This document shows, piece after piece, positions 57,093 to 64,000 of a DNA stretch of 64,000 bases. The number at the start of each line of letters is the position of its first letter. Positions within the stretch are counted from its first letter, which is position 1. The stretch lies in assembly GCF_026914285.1 (NCBI RefSeq), contig NZ_CP113864.1:2294501-2358500 (forward strand), in the 5' to 3' direction. Source of the DNA: Caldicellulosiruptor naganoensis. Its GTDB lineage: Bacteria; Bacillota; Thermoanaerobacteria; Caldicellulosiruptorales; Caldicellulosiruptoraceae. The notes beneath the pieces are model-generated. The model saw nothing but the letters and a program-made list of their open reading frames with translations. It made no database searches and was not told the origin of the DNA. Position numbers and translations under genes: made by a program.

Positions 57093-57115
57093 ATTAACAC
57101 CACCTTTCAAACATG

Positions 57116-57550
57116 TCATTTGCTTTGTTCTTCAAAAATTTTTTCTTGTAACCCTTTGGGAATGTCAATTCTTTCATAATAGGGTTTTATATCTATTACA
57201 GGTGAACCGTCTATCGCATCAAGCCCTTTTACAACAAGAACATTGCCTTTTAGGTCTATAAGCTCTGCAATATCTAAAAGTACTGGGTTTGGTCTGTTGG
57301 GAGACCTGCAAGCAAAAACACCTTTTGGAACATCTGAAAAGGGTGTTTTTGTAATTAAAGTCTCCCTGTTTGATTGATGTCCCCAGTACAAAATTATTAA
57401 GTACTTTGCCTCTTCGATATCCTTCAAACCATTAATATAATCTTCAAATATTTCTATATAGCAAATCTCTTCTGAATCCGCACCTTGCCGTGGCGCCTCT
57501 TCTTTTGTTTTATATGGACTGTGAATTATTCCTATTTTTACAAGTTCCAT
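57116..57550 (-). CDS. trmO: TrmO-like (TsaA/YaeB) tRNA methyltransferase
   Basis: 144 residues, the TsaA domain alone: IGIIHSPYKTKEEAPRQG at the N-terminus, LIILYWGHQ, GVFACRSPNRPNPVLLDIA and LDAIDGSPVIDIKPY. E. coli TrmO N6-methylates t6A37 of tRNA-Thr using SAM. Short clostridial versions near FmdE genes may act on something else, so the function is tentative. It lies between the ABC transporter and the FmdE-like gene in one direction. Confidence 0.88.
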   Translation of the reverse strand: MELVKIGIIHSPYKTKEEAPRQGADSEEICYIEIFEDYINGLKDIEEAKYLIILYWGHQSNRETLITKTPFSDVPKGVFACRSPNRPNPVLLDIAELIDLKGNVLVVKGLDAIDGSPVIDIKPYYERIDIPKGLQEKIFEEQSK

Positions 57551-57587
57551 CAGTCCAAAATCTCCCCTTTTAAAAACTAACTTATGC

Positions 57588-58352
57588 TTAAATAGCAGCT
57601 ACTATTGGAACAACAAAAATCTCATCACCATGCTTTTCTACTTTTACATCTATGCCATATACCTTCGAGATTATATCAGCCCTTATTACTTCTTTCCCGC
57701 CTGATGCAAATATTTTTCTATCTTTGATGAAGATGAACCAGTCAGAGAACCTGATGGCCAAGTTTAAGTCATGTAAGATTACAATTACTAAAATCCCTTC
57801 TTGCATTGAAAGTCTTTTTAAAATCTTCAAAACCTCTATTTGATTTTTCAAGTCAAGGTTGTTTATTGGCTCATCCAAAAGCAGGACTTTGGGCTCTTGG
57901 ACAAACGCTCTTGCAATCACTACCTTCTGAAGTTCACCACCACTTATCTCATCTACATACCTGAAAGCAAGGTGCTTTAGTTCAAAAAGGTCAAGTGCCA
58001 TCTCCACCTTTTTTAAATCTTCTGAAGAAGGAGCAAGCCCGGTAAAATGTGGTTTTCTCCCAAGAAGGATTGCTTCATACACTGTTATTCTGTTTGTAGT
58101 GTATCTTTGCGGAACATAAGCAACACTTTTTGAAAGCTGGCGCAAGGAAAAACTATTTGTGTCCTTGCCATCTATTAGCACAACTCCACTTTTAGGCTTT
58201 AAAAGCCTTGCTATGCATTTTAAAAGTGTAGATTTTCCTGCACCGTTGTTCCCCAAAATTGACACAAACTCTCCTCTTCTTGCTTCAAAACAAATCCCAC
58301 TTAAGACCTGAAAGTCTTTGAAGCTAAACTCAAGGTTATCTACTTTCAGCAT
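57588..58352 (-). CDS. Metal-chelate ABC transporter ATPase (FecE/BtuD type)
   Basis: 254 residues. Walker A GNNGAGKST, Q-loop SVAYVPQRYTTNRITVYE, signature SGGELQKVVIARA, Walker B VLLLDEPINNLD and switch HDLNLAIRFSD. It energises import of an iron-siderophore, cobalamin or similar chelate with the adjacent FecCD permease and binding protein (3-bp gap to the permease). Confidence 0.95.
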   Translation of the reverse strand: MLKVDNLEFSFKDFQVLSGICFEARRGEFVSILGNNGAGKSTLLKCIARLLKPKSGVVLIDGKDTNSFSLRQLSKSVAYVPQRYTTNRITVYEAILLGRKPHFTGLAPSSEDLKKVEMALDLFELKHLAFRYVDEISGGELQKVVIARAFVQEPKVLLLDEPINNLDLKNQIEVLKILKRLSMQEGILVIVILHDLNLAIRFSDWFIFIKDRKIFASGGKEVIRADIISKVYGIDVKVEKHGDEIFVVPIVAAI

Positions 58353-58355
58353 TTT

Positions 58356-59438
58356 TCATACCTTCTTTCCGCGGATTAAAAGATACATAAAAAGCGGTGC
58401 ACCAAGGAAAGATGTCACAGCGCCAACTGGCAAAACAACTGGCTGTATTATAAGTCTTGCTACTGTGTCTGACAAAAGAAGCAAAAACGCACCTACAAGA
58501 CCAGATGCCATAGTCAAAAACCTCTGGTCATTTCCTATAAACCTTCGTGCTATGTGAGGCGCTACCAAGCATATAAAACCTATAATTCCTAAGAAGGATA
58601 CAATCACAGATGTTATAAAGCTGCTTACTAAAATCCCAAAAAACCTTGTTCTTTCAACATTCACACCAAGGCTTTTTGCAACATCATCGCCGCTTGCAAT
58701 TGCATTGTAGTTCCATGAATTTGCCAAAAAGTACAGCCATGCTAAAATTACAAAAACCGCCATAATCTTTACATCATCCCATGTCGCTCTTCCAATATCG
58801 CCAAATGTCCAGAATACAAGCGCAGCAATCTTTACATCTGATGCAAAATACTGAATTATAGTTGTTGCGGCAGAAAAAAGAGAACTCAAGGCAACTCCAG
58901 AAAGCACAACTGCCTCTGGCGAAAACCTCTTTATTTGTGCTAAAGCAAGTACTACTCCAGTTGATAACATTGCCCCCAAAAAAGCACACACAACGACCAC
59001 AGATGGATGCAAAATGGTAACAGAGTCAGAGGCGGCAGAACTTGTCGCTCCGCCGCCCAACACAATTATTCCAATTGCCGCACCAAACGCAGCACCCTGC
59101 GAAATTCCAAGAGTAAAAGGAGATGCTAATGGGTTGTGAAAAAGGCTTTGAATTGCAGCCCCACCAATTGCAAGACCAATCCCTGCCAAAATTGCCGCAA
59201 CAACTCTTACAAGTCTTATGTCAAAGACTATAAGAGCTGTTCTTTCATCACTTTTTCCTAAAAAAGCCTTTAAAACATCAGAAAAACTCAAATCTGATGA
59301 ACCTGACGATATTGCATATACCGAAAGAAGCACTGTCAAGATAGCAATAGTAATTAAAAACAGCACTTTCTCAGCAACAAGCTTTTTGTACTGTGATTTT
59401 AGTTTTTGGTGTTTCTCTACTTCTTGAGTCATCTTCAT
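58356..59438 (-). CDS. Metal-chelate ABC transporter permease (FecCD family)
   Basis: 360 residues with about nine to ten helices after a basic N-terminus. FecCD features: DIRLVRVVAAILAGIGLAIG, FHNPLASPFTLGISQGAAFG, and LGIIGFICLVAPHIARRFIG, with HRFL-like NDQRFLTMASGLVGA. Forms the homodimeric membrane channel. It lies between the binding protein and ATPase genes in a standard import operon. Confidence 0.95.
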   Translation of the reverse strand: MKMTQEVEKHQKLKSQYKKLVAEKVLFLITIAILTVLLSVYAISSGSSDLSFSDVLKAFLGKSDERTALIVFDIRLVRVVAAILAGIGLAIGGAAIQSLFHNPLASPFTLGISQGAAFGAAIGIIVLGGGATSSAASDSVTILHPSVVVVCAFLGAMLSTGVVLALAQIKRFSPEAVVLSGVALSSLFSAATTIIQYFASDVKIAALVFWTFGDIGRATWDDVKIMAVFVILAWLYFLANSWNYNAIASGDDVAKSLGVNVERTRFFGILVSSFITSVIVSFLGIIGFICLVAPHIARRFIGNDQRFLTMASGLVGAFLLLLSDTVARLIIQPVVLPVGAVTSFLGAPLFMYLLIRGKKV

Positions 59439-59460
59439 AAAACCTCTTTGCTCTTAATTT

Positions 59461-60606
59461 TTAGTCAAGCTTTATTTTCACAAACCCACCAAATTTCTTT
59501 GCCATCTTGGAATAAAGCGGCTTTCCTAAGAAGAATTTGTAAATCTCATCTGCTCGCTTGATTGGGTCAACATCTTTGAATCTGTCTGGATACACAACTT
59601 TTGCAATCCAGAATGTGTTTGCCAAAACAGTGTCAATGTTGGTCCAATAGAAGTTGTAAGGAAGCTGACCGTAAACTTTGCCATATTTGAAAGCTGAAAG
59701 TGATTTATAAAACTCAGGGTTTTTCTTGTAATCCTGCTTTACAAGATCCAAATTTGCCTCGTCAATAAATATAATATCAGGGTTCCACTCTAGAATCTTT
59801 TCTTTCTCAACCATGAACCAGCCTTCTTTGTTTGCCTGGTCTGCAACATTTATCACATTTATGGCCAAAAATGGAAAGTATTTGCCCATTGTACTCTCAA
59901 ATCCATGCCCGCCTTTGAAACTGATAGCCCCCACATATACCTTTGGCTTTTTAGAAGCCGGGATATTTCTGGTTCTTTCATTGAAAAATGCCTTGCACCT
60001 TTGCATATAGTTTATGAGGTCTTCTGCACGCTGCTGCTTTCCTACAATCTTTCCAATGATTCTGAGCGATTTGTATACATTCTCATCAAAAAGAAGCTTT
60101 GTACCATAATCAAGCACAACAACAGGAATTTTTGTTTTTGCTTGAAGAGCATCTGCCTTTGCCCTGTCTAAAAAACTTGCTGCAAAAATAACATCTGGTT
60201 TTACAGAAATAAGTTTTTCTGGGTCAGGGGATGAGTCTGCCCCGCCTTGGCCAATTGTTGGAAGTCTTTTGAGCTCAGGATATGCCATGATATATGTTCT
60301 TGAACCTTCTTCCCATGCCTTTTCTGCATTTTCAACTCCAACTATATTTTTTGTTCCATTGACATACAAAACAAGCCTGAGTGCCCCAGGTCCTATCGCA
60401 ACAATTCTTTTGTTTTTCTTGTTTTCAATCTCTACTTTTCTGCCAAGAAGGTCAGTCACAATTAACTTTGATGAAGACCTTTCTTGTTTTGCTTGACCTG
60501 AAAGTGCGTTCAATACAATTAGTAAGAAAAGACTCAAAATTAGCAAAATACTTATTGCCTTTTTACTTGCTTTAAAGTAATCAGAACAAAAACTCTTGCT
60601 TCTCAT
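59461..60606 (-). CDS. Metal-chelate ABC transporter substrate-binding protein
   Basis: 381 residues from the ATG at 60606 after GAGGAGG. An N-terminal hydrophobic segment (residues 15-38) serves as signal or anchor without a clear lipobox. Class III binding fold: VTDLLGRKVEI, IVAIGPGALRLVLYVNG, KPDVIFAASF, then KEKILEWNPDIIFIDEA. The motif SFKGGHGFEST near the middle is shared with FmdE-linked iron/Mo/W-type binding proteins. Ligand could be ferric chelate, cobalamin or a W/Mo chelate. A 250-nt structured leader precedes it. Confidence 0.92.
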   Translation of the reverse strand: MRSKSFCSDYFKASKKAISILLILSLFLLIVLNALSGQAKQERSSSKLIVTDLLGRKVEIENKKNKRIVAIGPGALRLVLYVNGTKNIVGVENAEKAWEEGSRTYIMAYPELKRLPTIGQGGADSSPDPEKLISVKPDVIFAASFLDRAKADALQAKTKIPVVVLDYGTKLLFDENVYKSLRIIGKIVGKQQRAEDLINYMQRCKAFFNERTRNIPASKKPKVYVGAISFKGGHGFESTMGKYFPFLAINVINVADQANKEGWFMVEKEKILEWNPDIIFIDEANLDLVKQDYKKNPEFYKSLSAFKYGKVYGQLPYNFYWTNIDTVLANTFWIAKVVYPDRFKDVDPIKRADEIYKFFLGKPLYSKMAKKFGGFVKIKLD

Positions 60607-60861
60607 CAACTTCTTACCTCCTCTTTGTATATTTGTAAACAAAATAAAAGCCCACAACAGGTGAAAATCTCACCCTTCGTGGGCCTTGTTCTCAAAATCT
60701 TTGGTTATACCTTTGTCAAATTTATCTTACCCCCAACTCTAAATATTTATAGCACCTTCGTGGTGCTATTTAAGAATAATTCCGACTATCTTGATGCATT
60801 TAATTCTGCTTTTAATCTATAATCACTCTATCAGTTTGATTAAGCAATTCATCTAAATATT
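60607..60861 (-). promoter_or_regulatory. Long structured 5' leader of the metal-chelate transporter operon
   Basis: From the predicted start near 60855 to the ribosome site. A hairpin TAGCACC / GGTGCTA with loop ACGAA (minus strand) lies at 60750-60768. A second occurrence of CCC-ACGAA-GGG lies at 60673-60685 and overlaps the arm of a terminator-like stem. The arrangement (sensor-like stem, then competing terminator) is that of a transcription attenuator. It does not match a riboswitch class I can name. Confidence 0.6.
60650..60684 (-). terminator. Attenuator-like terminator in the transporter leader
   Basis: Minus-strand stem GCCCAC / GTGGGC with an inner stem GGGTGA/TCACC, followed by TTTTATTTTG, 44 nt before the start codon. 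Because it precedes the gene it should cut expression unless disrupted. Confidence 0.75.
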
Positions 60862-60890
60862 ATAATACTAATCTCGTTTACAATTTTCAA
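60862..60890 (-). promoter_or_regulatory. Promoter of the metal-chelate transporter operon
   Basis: TTGAAA (60885-60890) and TATTAT (60862-60867) on the minus strand with a 17-bp spacer. Confidence 0.7.
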
Positions 60891-60910
60891 CCTTGTGTTA
60901 TTAGTTAGAT

Positions 60911-61918
60911 AGTGTCAAGAGTTTGTAGGGAAATTTTTTATTAAAACACGACTGCATTTAAGAAATCTCCAGTACCTAGCCCTTTCAGTACTCTAAACGT
61001 CAAATCAACTTTTCCTCTTGCTAAAATTGGCACATTATTCCTCGTCTCTTCAATCTGTTTCTTTATCTTCTTAACATCTTTTCTCACAATTTCTTTCAAT
61101 ATTTTTTCTTCTTTCTCTTCCTTGCTACAAATCTCTTTTAAATATACTTCTTTCAAGTTTACACCATTATACTTCAAGCTCAATAACTTTACCATCACTT
61201 CTGCTCCTTGTTCGCTCCATCCTCTTGGTCTTGAACTCATCCTATCTGCTAATACATGGCTTACATGCCCTTCTGCACTGCATCCTTTTATAATCCTATT
61301 ATCTAACTCTAATACTATATTATCCCAATGATTGGCTATATATCTCCTACTTTCACTTATCCTCTTCAACGCTCTTTTGTCCTCTCCAGCCTTTTCCATC
61401 GCTTTAGCTACCAATCCCTCAAACTTCTCTCTATCCTTATCCCTCAACGCTTATACTATCCCAGCAAATATATTCTTATCTCCACCGCTTATTTTGATTA
61501 CCTCTCTCATTAGATGAAACCTGTCTAATACAAATTCTGCACCCACTATCCATTCAAACCCTTCCACCTCATACCTTGCCTTCCTCTTCTTTTCATTCCT
61601 TACAATCTCATCTACAAGTCCGCATGCCTCTTTTATCATCTCCTTCCCTATCTCATCCATCTTCTCCTTCAATTCCATTGAATACATCGCTATATCCTTC
61701 TCTCCTCTTAATATCTCTACTATCCCTTCTCCAAATCTATTTAAAAGTTCCTCTATTTTTGCTATAATATTATCAAACATTTTGCTCCCTCCTTTGGTTT
61801 GTTTTTCTTTTCAGTTCTCTTCTTCTTTCTTTTTACTCATTATTTTATATCATTCTCTCATTTTTCCCAAGAGGAGGGAGCATTTTTTCCATCTCAAGTC
61901 CTATAAATATTTTACACT
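60911..61918 (-). mobile_element. ISLre2-family element with internal deletion
   Basis: About 1.0 kb. Ends share inverted repeats beginning AGTGT (AGTGTCAAGAGTTTGTAGGG at the left, AGTGTAAAATATTTATAGGA inverted at the right). It encloses a shortened transposase. Intact members are about 1.5 kb. No clear target duplication was found. Confidence 0.78.
60941..61780 (-). pseudogene. ISLre2 transposase, internally deleted and with an in-frame stop
   Basis: N-terminal part MFDNIIAKIEELLNRFGEGI through RKARYEVEGFE, then an abrupt jump to EFVLDRFHLMREVI, which in full-length (about 450-residue) UPF0236/ISLre2 proteins comes roughly 170 residues later. A TAA at 61451-61453 then interrupts, and the same frame continues with RDKDREKFEG, WSEQGAEVMVKLLSLKYNG and the C-terminus. 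The catalytic DDE region is partly lost, so it is not functional. Confidence 0.85.
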
Positions 61919-62083
61919 AAGAATTGCAGCGAGGGGGGTGGTGGGGATTTGTTAGTAGTTGGTAAAGTGTCTTGAAATCCTTGAAGGAAAAGAATGCAAA
62001 AGCCTTAAAAATAATTATAGACCTCGCTGCAAAGTGGTTTTGTTTGGAAATGTATGTTCATCATTGGTATCCTTTAAAAATAT
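61919..62083. other. Intergenic region with a wide 11-bp inverted repeat
   Basis: TTGCAGCGAGG (61924-61934) and CCTCGCTGCAA (62022-62032), perfectly complementary and 87 bp apart, just after the cas2 gene. No repeat-spacer pattern. Possibly the ends of a small element or a cas-locus terminator. Confidence 0.5.
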
Positions 62084-62347
62084 TCAAATTATAATAGAAT
62101 CATAGTTCTTTTCTTGACCCAAAACTTTTTTATTGCACACAAGTTTATATTCCATCTCATAAAAATATACCGAATCTTCATCCTTTTCTATGACCGATAA
62201 AAGCTCCCGTTTGCACTTTTCAAGCTTGCCAAGTGTGATTTCTCCTTCAAACACTGAATTTTGAACCCATGTGAAGTATTTTTTTAAAATCTTTCTTACC
62301 TTGTTGACCCTCTTTTCATTTATGTCGTATGTGACTATAACAAAGAT
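62084..62347 (-). CDS. cas2: CRISPR-associated Cas2, start codon ATC
   Basis: 87 residues: IFVIVTYDINEKRVNKVRKI (ferredoxin-like first strand with the conserved Asp), FTWVQNSVFEGEITLGKLEK, and VYFYEM-type last strand. Cas2 homologues begin MFVIVTYD; here the first codon is ATC, with AAGGAG about ten bases before it and an in-frame TGA two codons upstream. No ATG, GTG or TTG can supply the N-terminus. So cas2 is either poorly translated from ATC, inactivated by an ATG-to-ATC change, or misread. It lies 92 bp after cas1. Confidence 0.85.
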   Translation of the reverse strand: MFVIVTYDINEKRVNKVRKILKKYFTWVQNSVFEGEITLGKLEKCKRELLSVIEKDEDSVYFYEMEYKLVCNKKVLGQEKNYDSIII

Positions 62348-62439
62348 GCTCTCTCACTCCTTTTAGCATAAATTCTTATGAAAGACTAACTCCCTAATCA
62401 ATAAAAAATATATTGTCATCCGTTACGTTCAAACTAATT

Positions 62440-63420
62440 CTACCACCATGCTTTGAGTGGAGAGTAAACCTGATCACCTATAAAATGTTTTATCAGCTTG
62501 TAACACTCGAGTCTTATAAACCCCTTATAGGAAACATTTCTATTTAGCTGTCTGTGACGAACTGTAGTCTCAAGCTTGCTTTGGAGCTCTTTTATGAATA
62601 TCTTTCTTCCCTCTTGGTTCAGATAACAATAATTCAAATCCTCATCAAAATGTTCAAGGCTAAGTTGATGGTTGTTGAGAAGTTTGAATATTACAGTGTC
62701 AACAACCAACGGCTTGAAGATCTCAGAGATGTCAAGGCTTAGTGAAAATCTTTTTTCACTTGGTTCATGCAAAAAACTTATGCTCGGGTCAAGCTGTGTG
62801 TGGTAAATCTCTGTTAAAACTGTGCTGTAAATTAGGCTGTTCCCAAACGAAATCAAAGCATTTATCGGATTTGTTGGTGGTCTTTTCTCACGCTTTTCCA
62901 TATAGAAATCTTCTGGCAAAAATTGATTGAAGGAGGAATAGTAAATGTTCCTCACCCTTCCCTCAAGTCCCATAAGTTCTGATATGCTTGAAATGTTAAA
63001 CTTGCCATTCTCCCATTCATCGTCAATTGCGTTCAAAAAAGCCTCTGCTTCTTTTCTTTCTCTCAAATTTCTCATCATATGATAAACTGCTGATTCAACA
63101 AAGCAATATGCCAAGAAAATTCTCTTTTCTCTATCAAGATAATGGAGAGCCTGCCGAACAACAACATCTCCAGAAACGTTTTTTTTGCGTGGCATAAAGC
63201 TTCCTGCATAAAAGCCATAATAGTTGTAAAAGTGAAGAATTATGCCGTATTGAGAGATATAATTCAAAGCCTTGGTATTCAAGTCAACCTCTCCAAAGAT
63301 GTGTATCTGTTCAACATTTTCAATATCAATTGACCTCTTTTCATTTTCTGTCTCAAAGTAAAGTGTGTTGTCTTTTCTGCGAAGTCTTCCGTTCGAGGTT
63401 ATGTAAAGTGTTTTTTGCAT
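62440..63420 (-). CDS. cas1: CRISPR-associated Cas1 integrase (type I-B-like)
   Basis: 326 residues from the ATG at 63420 after GGGGGTAAG. Metal-binding residues: Glu in LMGLEGRVRNIYYSSF, His in ISFLHEPSEKRFSL and Asp/Glu in LDISEIFKPLVVD. N-terminal beta domain TLYITSNGRLRRKDNTLYFE and the PRKKNVSGDVVVRQ stretch fit the I-B subfamily. With Cas2 it integrates new spacers. It is five bases after cas4. Confidence 0.96.
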   Translation of the reverse strand: MQKTLYITSNGRLRRKDNTLYFETENEKRSIDIENVEQIHIFGEVDLNTKALNYISQYGIILHFYNYYGFYAGSFMPRKKNVSGDVVVRQALHYLDREKRIFLAYCFVESAVYHMMRNLRERKEAEAFLNAIDDEWENGKFNISSISELMGLEGRVRNIYYSSFNQFLPEDFYMEKREKRPPTNPINALISFGNSLIYSTVLTEIYHTQLDPSISFLHEPSEKRFSLSLDISEIFKPLVVDTVIFKLLNNHQLSLEHFDEDLNYCYLNQEGRKIFIKELQSKLETTVRHRQLNRNVSYKGFIRLECYKLIKHFIGDQVYSPLKAWW

Positions 63421-63425
63421 TAGAC

Positions 63426-63941
63426 TTACCCCCAGCAAAATTCAAAGTATGCACAGGACTTGCATATCTTTTGTTTTGTAGCCGGCGGTGGAGCTATCTG
63501 AGAGGTTATTTTTTCTATCTCGCTCAGTGCCTGTTTTACTTTTTGCTCATATTCAGGTGTAAGCTGTAAGATTTCTTTCCTGCGTTCTTTCGGATAGTTA
63601 ATTATACCCTGCTTTTCTATCCCTTTTTGTTTTAGATAGTAGAGATAATACATAACCTGCATTATATCTGCCTCTTTCATTTTGCTGCTGTACTTTACCT
63701 CTCTCACTGCCCCATCTGAGACAATGTCAATCATTATAAGATTGTCTATTAAAACTTCTTTTGCATCTTCCTTAGGATAAGAATACTCATGCAAAACCTT
63801 GCCAATCAGGACCTTGTCAGACTGATTTTCAAATGTGATGTTTTTGCTAAAAAGCCAGAGCTTTCTTTTGCAAACATAAAGGTAGTTGATTTTAATACCC
63901 TGGAATTTGAGGTCTTGCAGTTCTTGAAGTTCTTCTGACAT
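63426..63941 (-). CDS. cas4: CRISPR-associated Cas4 nuclease
   Basis: 171 residues. RecB-like PD-(D/E)XK core: GKVLHEYSYP (His), MIDIVSDG (Asp) and VREVKYSSKM (ExK). Iron-sulfur cysteines: one in YVCKRKLW, three in ICKSCAYFEFCW. Length and order cas4-cas1-cas2 are those of type I-B adaptation modules, where Cas4 trims prespacers. Effector cas genes should lie upstream, beyond the right edge. Confidence 0.95.
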   Translation of the reverse strand: MSEELQELQDLKFQGIKINYLYVCKRKLWLFSKNITFENQSDKVLIGKVLHEYSYPKEDAKEVLIDNLIMIDIVSDGAVREVKYSSKMKEADIMQVMYYLYYLKQKGIEKQGIINYPKERRKEILQLTPEYEQKVKQALSEIEKITSQIAPPPATKQKICKSCAYFEFCWG

Positions 63942-64000
63942 TTTGAAAGATCACTCTCTTTTTATCAAAATATCATATTAACCTTTTTTACATCAGCTCA

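Noticed and set aside
60607-60861. Guanidine-II (mini-ykkC) riboswitch in the transporter leader
   Set aside because: Two ACGA-containing loops exist, but they have five bases, the second stem is only three pairs, and the downstream genes are not guanidine-related.
61919-64000. CRISPR array next to cas4-cas1-cas2
   Set aside because: No regularly spaced repeats can be seen; the array must lie outside the window.

Overview
The window looks like chromosome of an anaerobic, thermophilic Firmicute, most likely Caldicellulosiruptor. The genes are AT-rich with strong AGGAGG-type ribosome sites. There is an SLH-anchored S-layer gene, a clostridial-type nif cluster with nifI1/nifI2 between nifH and nifD, ISLre2 and IS1634-type insertion sequences, and type I-B-like cas genes. 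The genus is inferred from this protein mix; no rRNA is present.

Layout. 1-3.3 kb: a MacAB-like export locus with a frameshifted adaptor and a decayed secreted repeat protein upstream. 3.6-11.3 kb: a secreted NPCBM-like protein, a large S-layer protein with a clear promoter and leader hairpin, a chemoreceptor and an orphan amino-acid binding protein. 11.5-34.3 kb: a nitrogen island read entirely leftwards. In transcription order it runs amtB, glnK, urtABCDE, ureABC, nifH, nifI1, nifI2, nifD, nifK, nifE, nifB, nifX-like, modA, modB, truncated nifV, then an mqsR/mqsA toxin-antitoxin pair. Ammonium uptake and sensing, urea uptake and hydrolysis, N2 reduction and FeMo-cofactor synthesis are thus side by side. 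The urt-ure block lies between two identical 80-bp direct repeats. Inside it an IS1634-family element has inserted into urtA and left a 359-bp target duplication that rebuilds an intact urtA. No nifN, modC or urease accessory genes (ureD/E/F/G) are in the window.

34.5-39.1 kb is a graveyard of mobile elements: a TnpB remnant, a decayed IS256-like element and two Rpn-type fragments flanking an unusual chemoreceptor. 39.1-53.6 kb is mostly housekeeping: SRAP, HAD phosphatase, glycosyltransferase, a CadC/CadA metal-efflux operon with a perfect promoter and operator, a bifunctional-nuclease family protein, a PIG-L deacetylase, metG-tatD-radical SAM and comB. A two-gene AAA ATPase/TOPRIM-like pair at 47.0-48.8 kb may be a defence module. 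53.6-60.9 kb holds broken small genes, cheB, a DUF3842 protein, and an FmdE-TrmO-ABC metal-chelate transporter cluster with a long structured leader. 60.9-61.9 kb is a decayed ISLre2. 62.1-63.9 kb carries cas4-cas1-cas2, with cas2 lacking a normal start codon; no CRISPR repeats are visible here.

Several genes carry one-base losses in homopolymer runs or single in-frame stops. These are either real decay or read errors, and are flagged individually.
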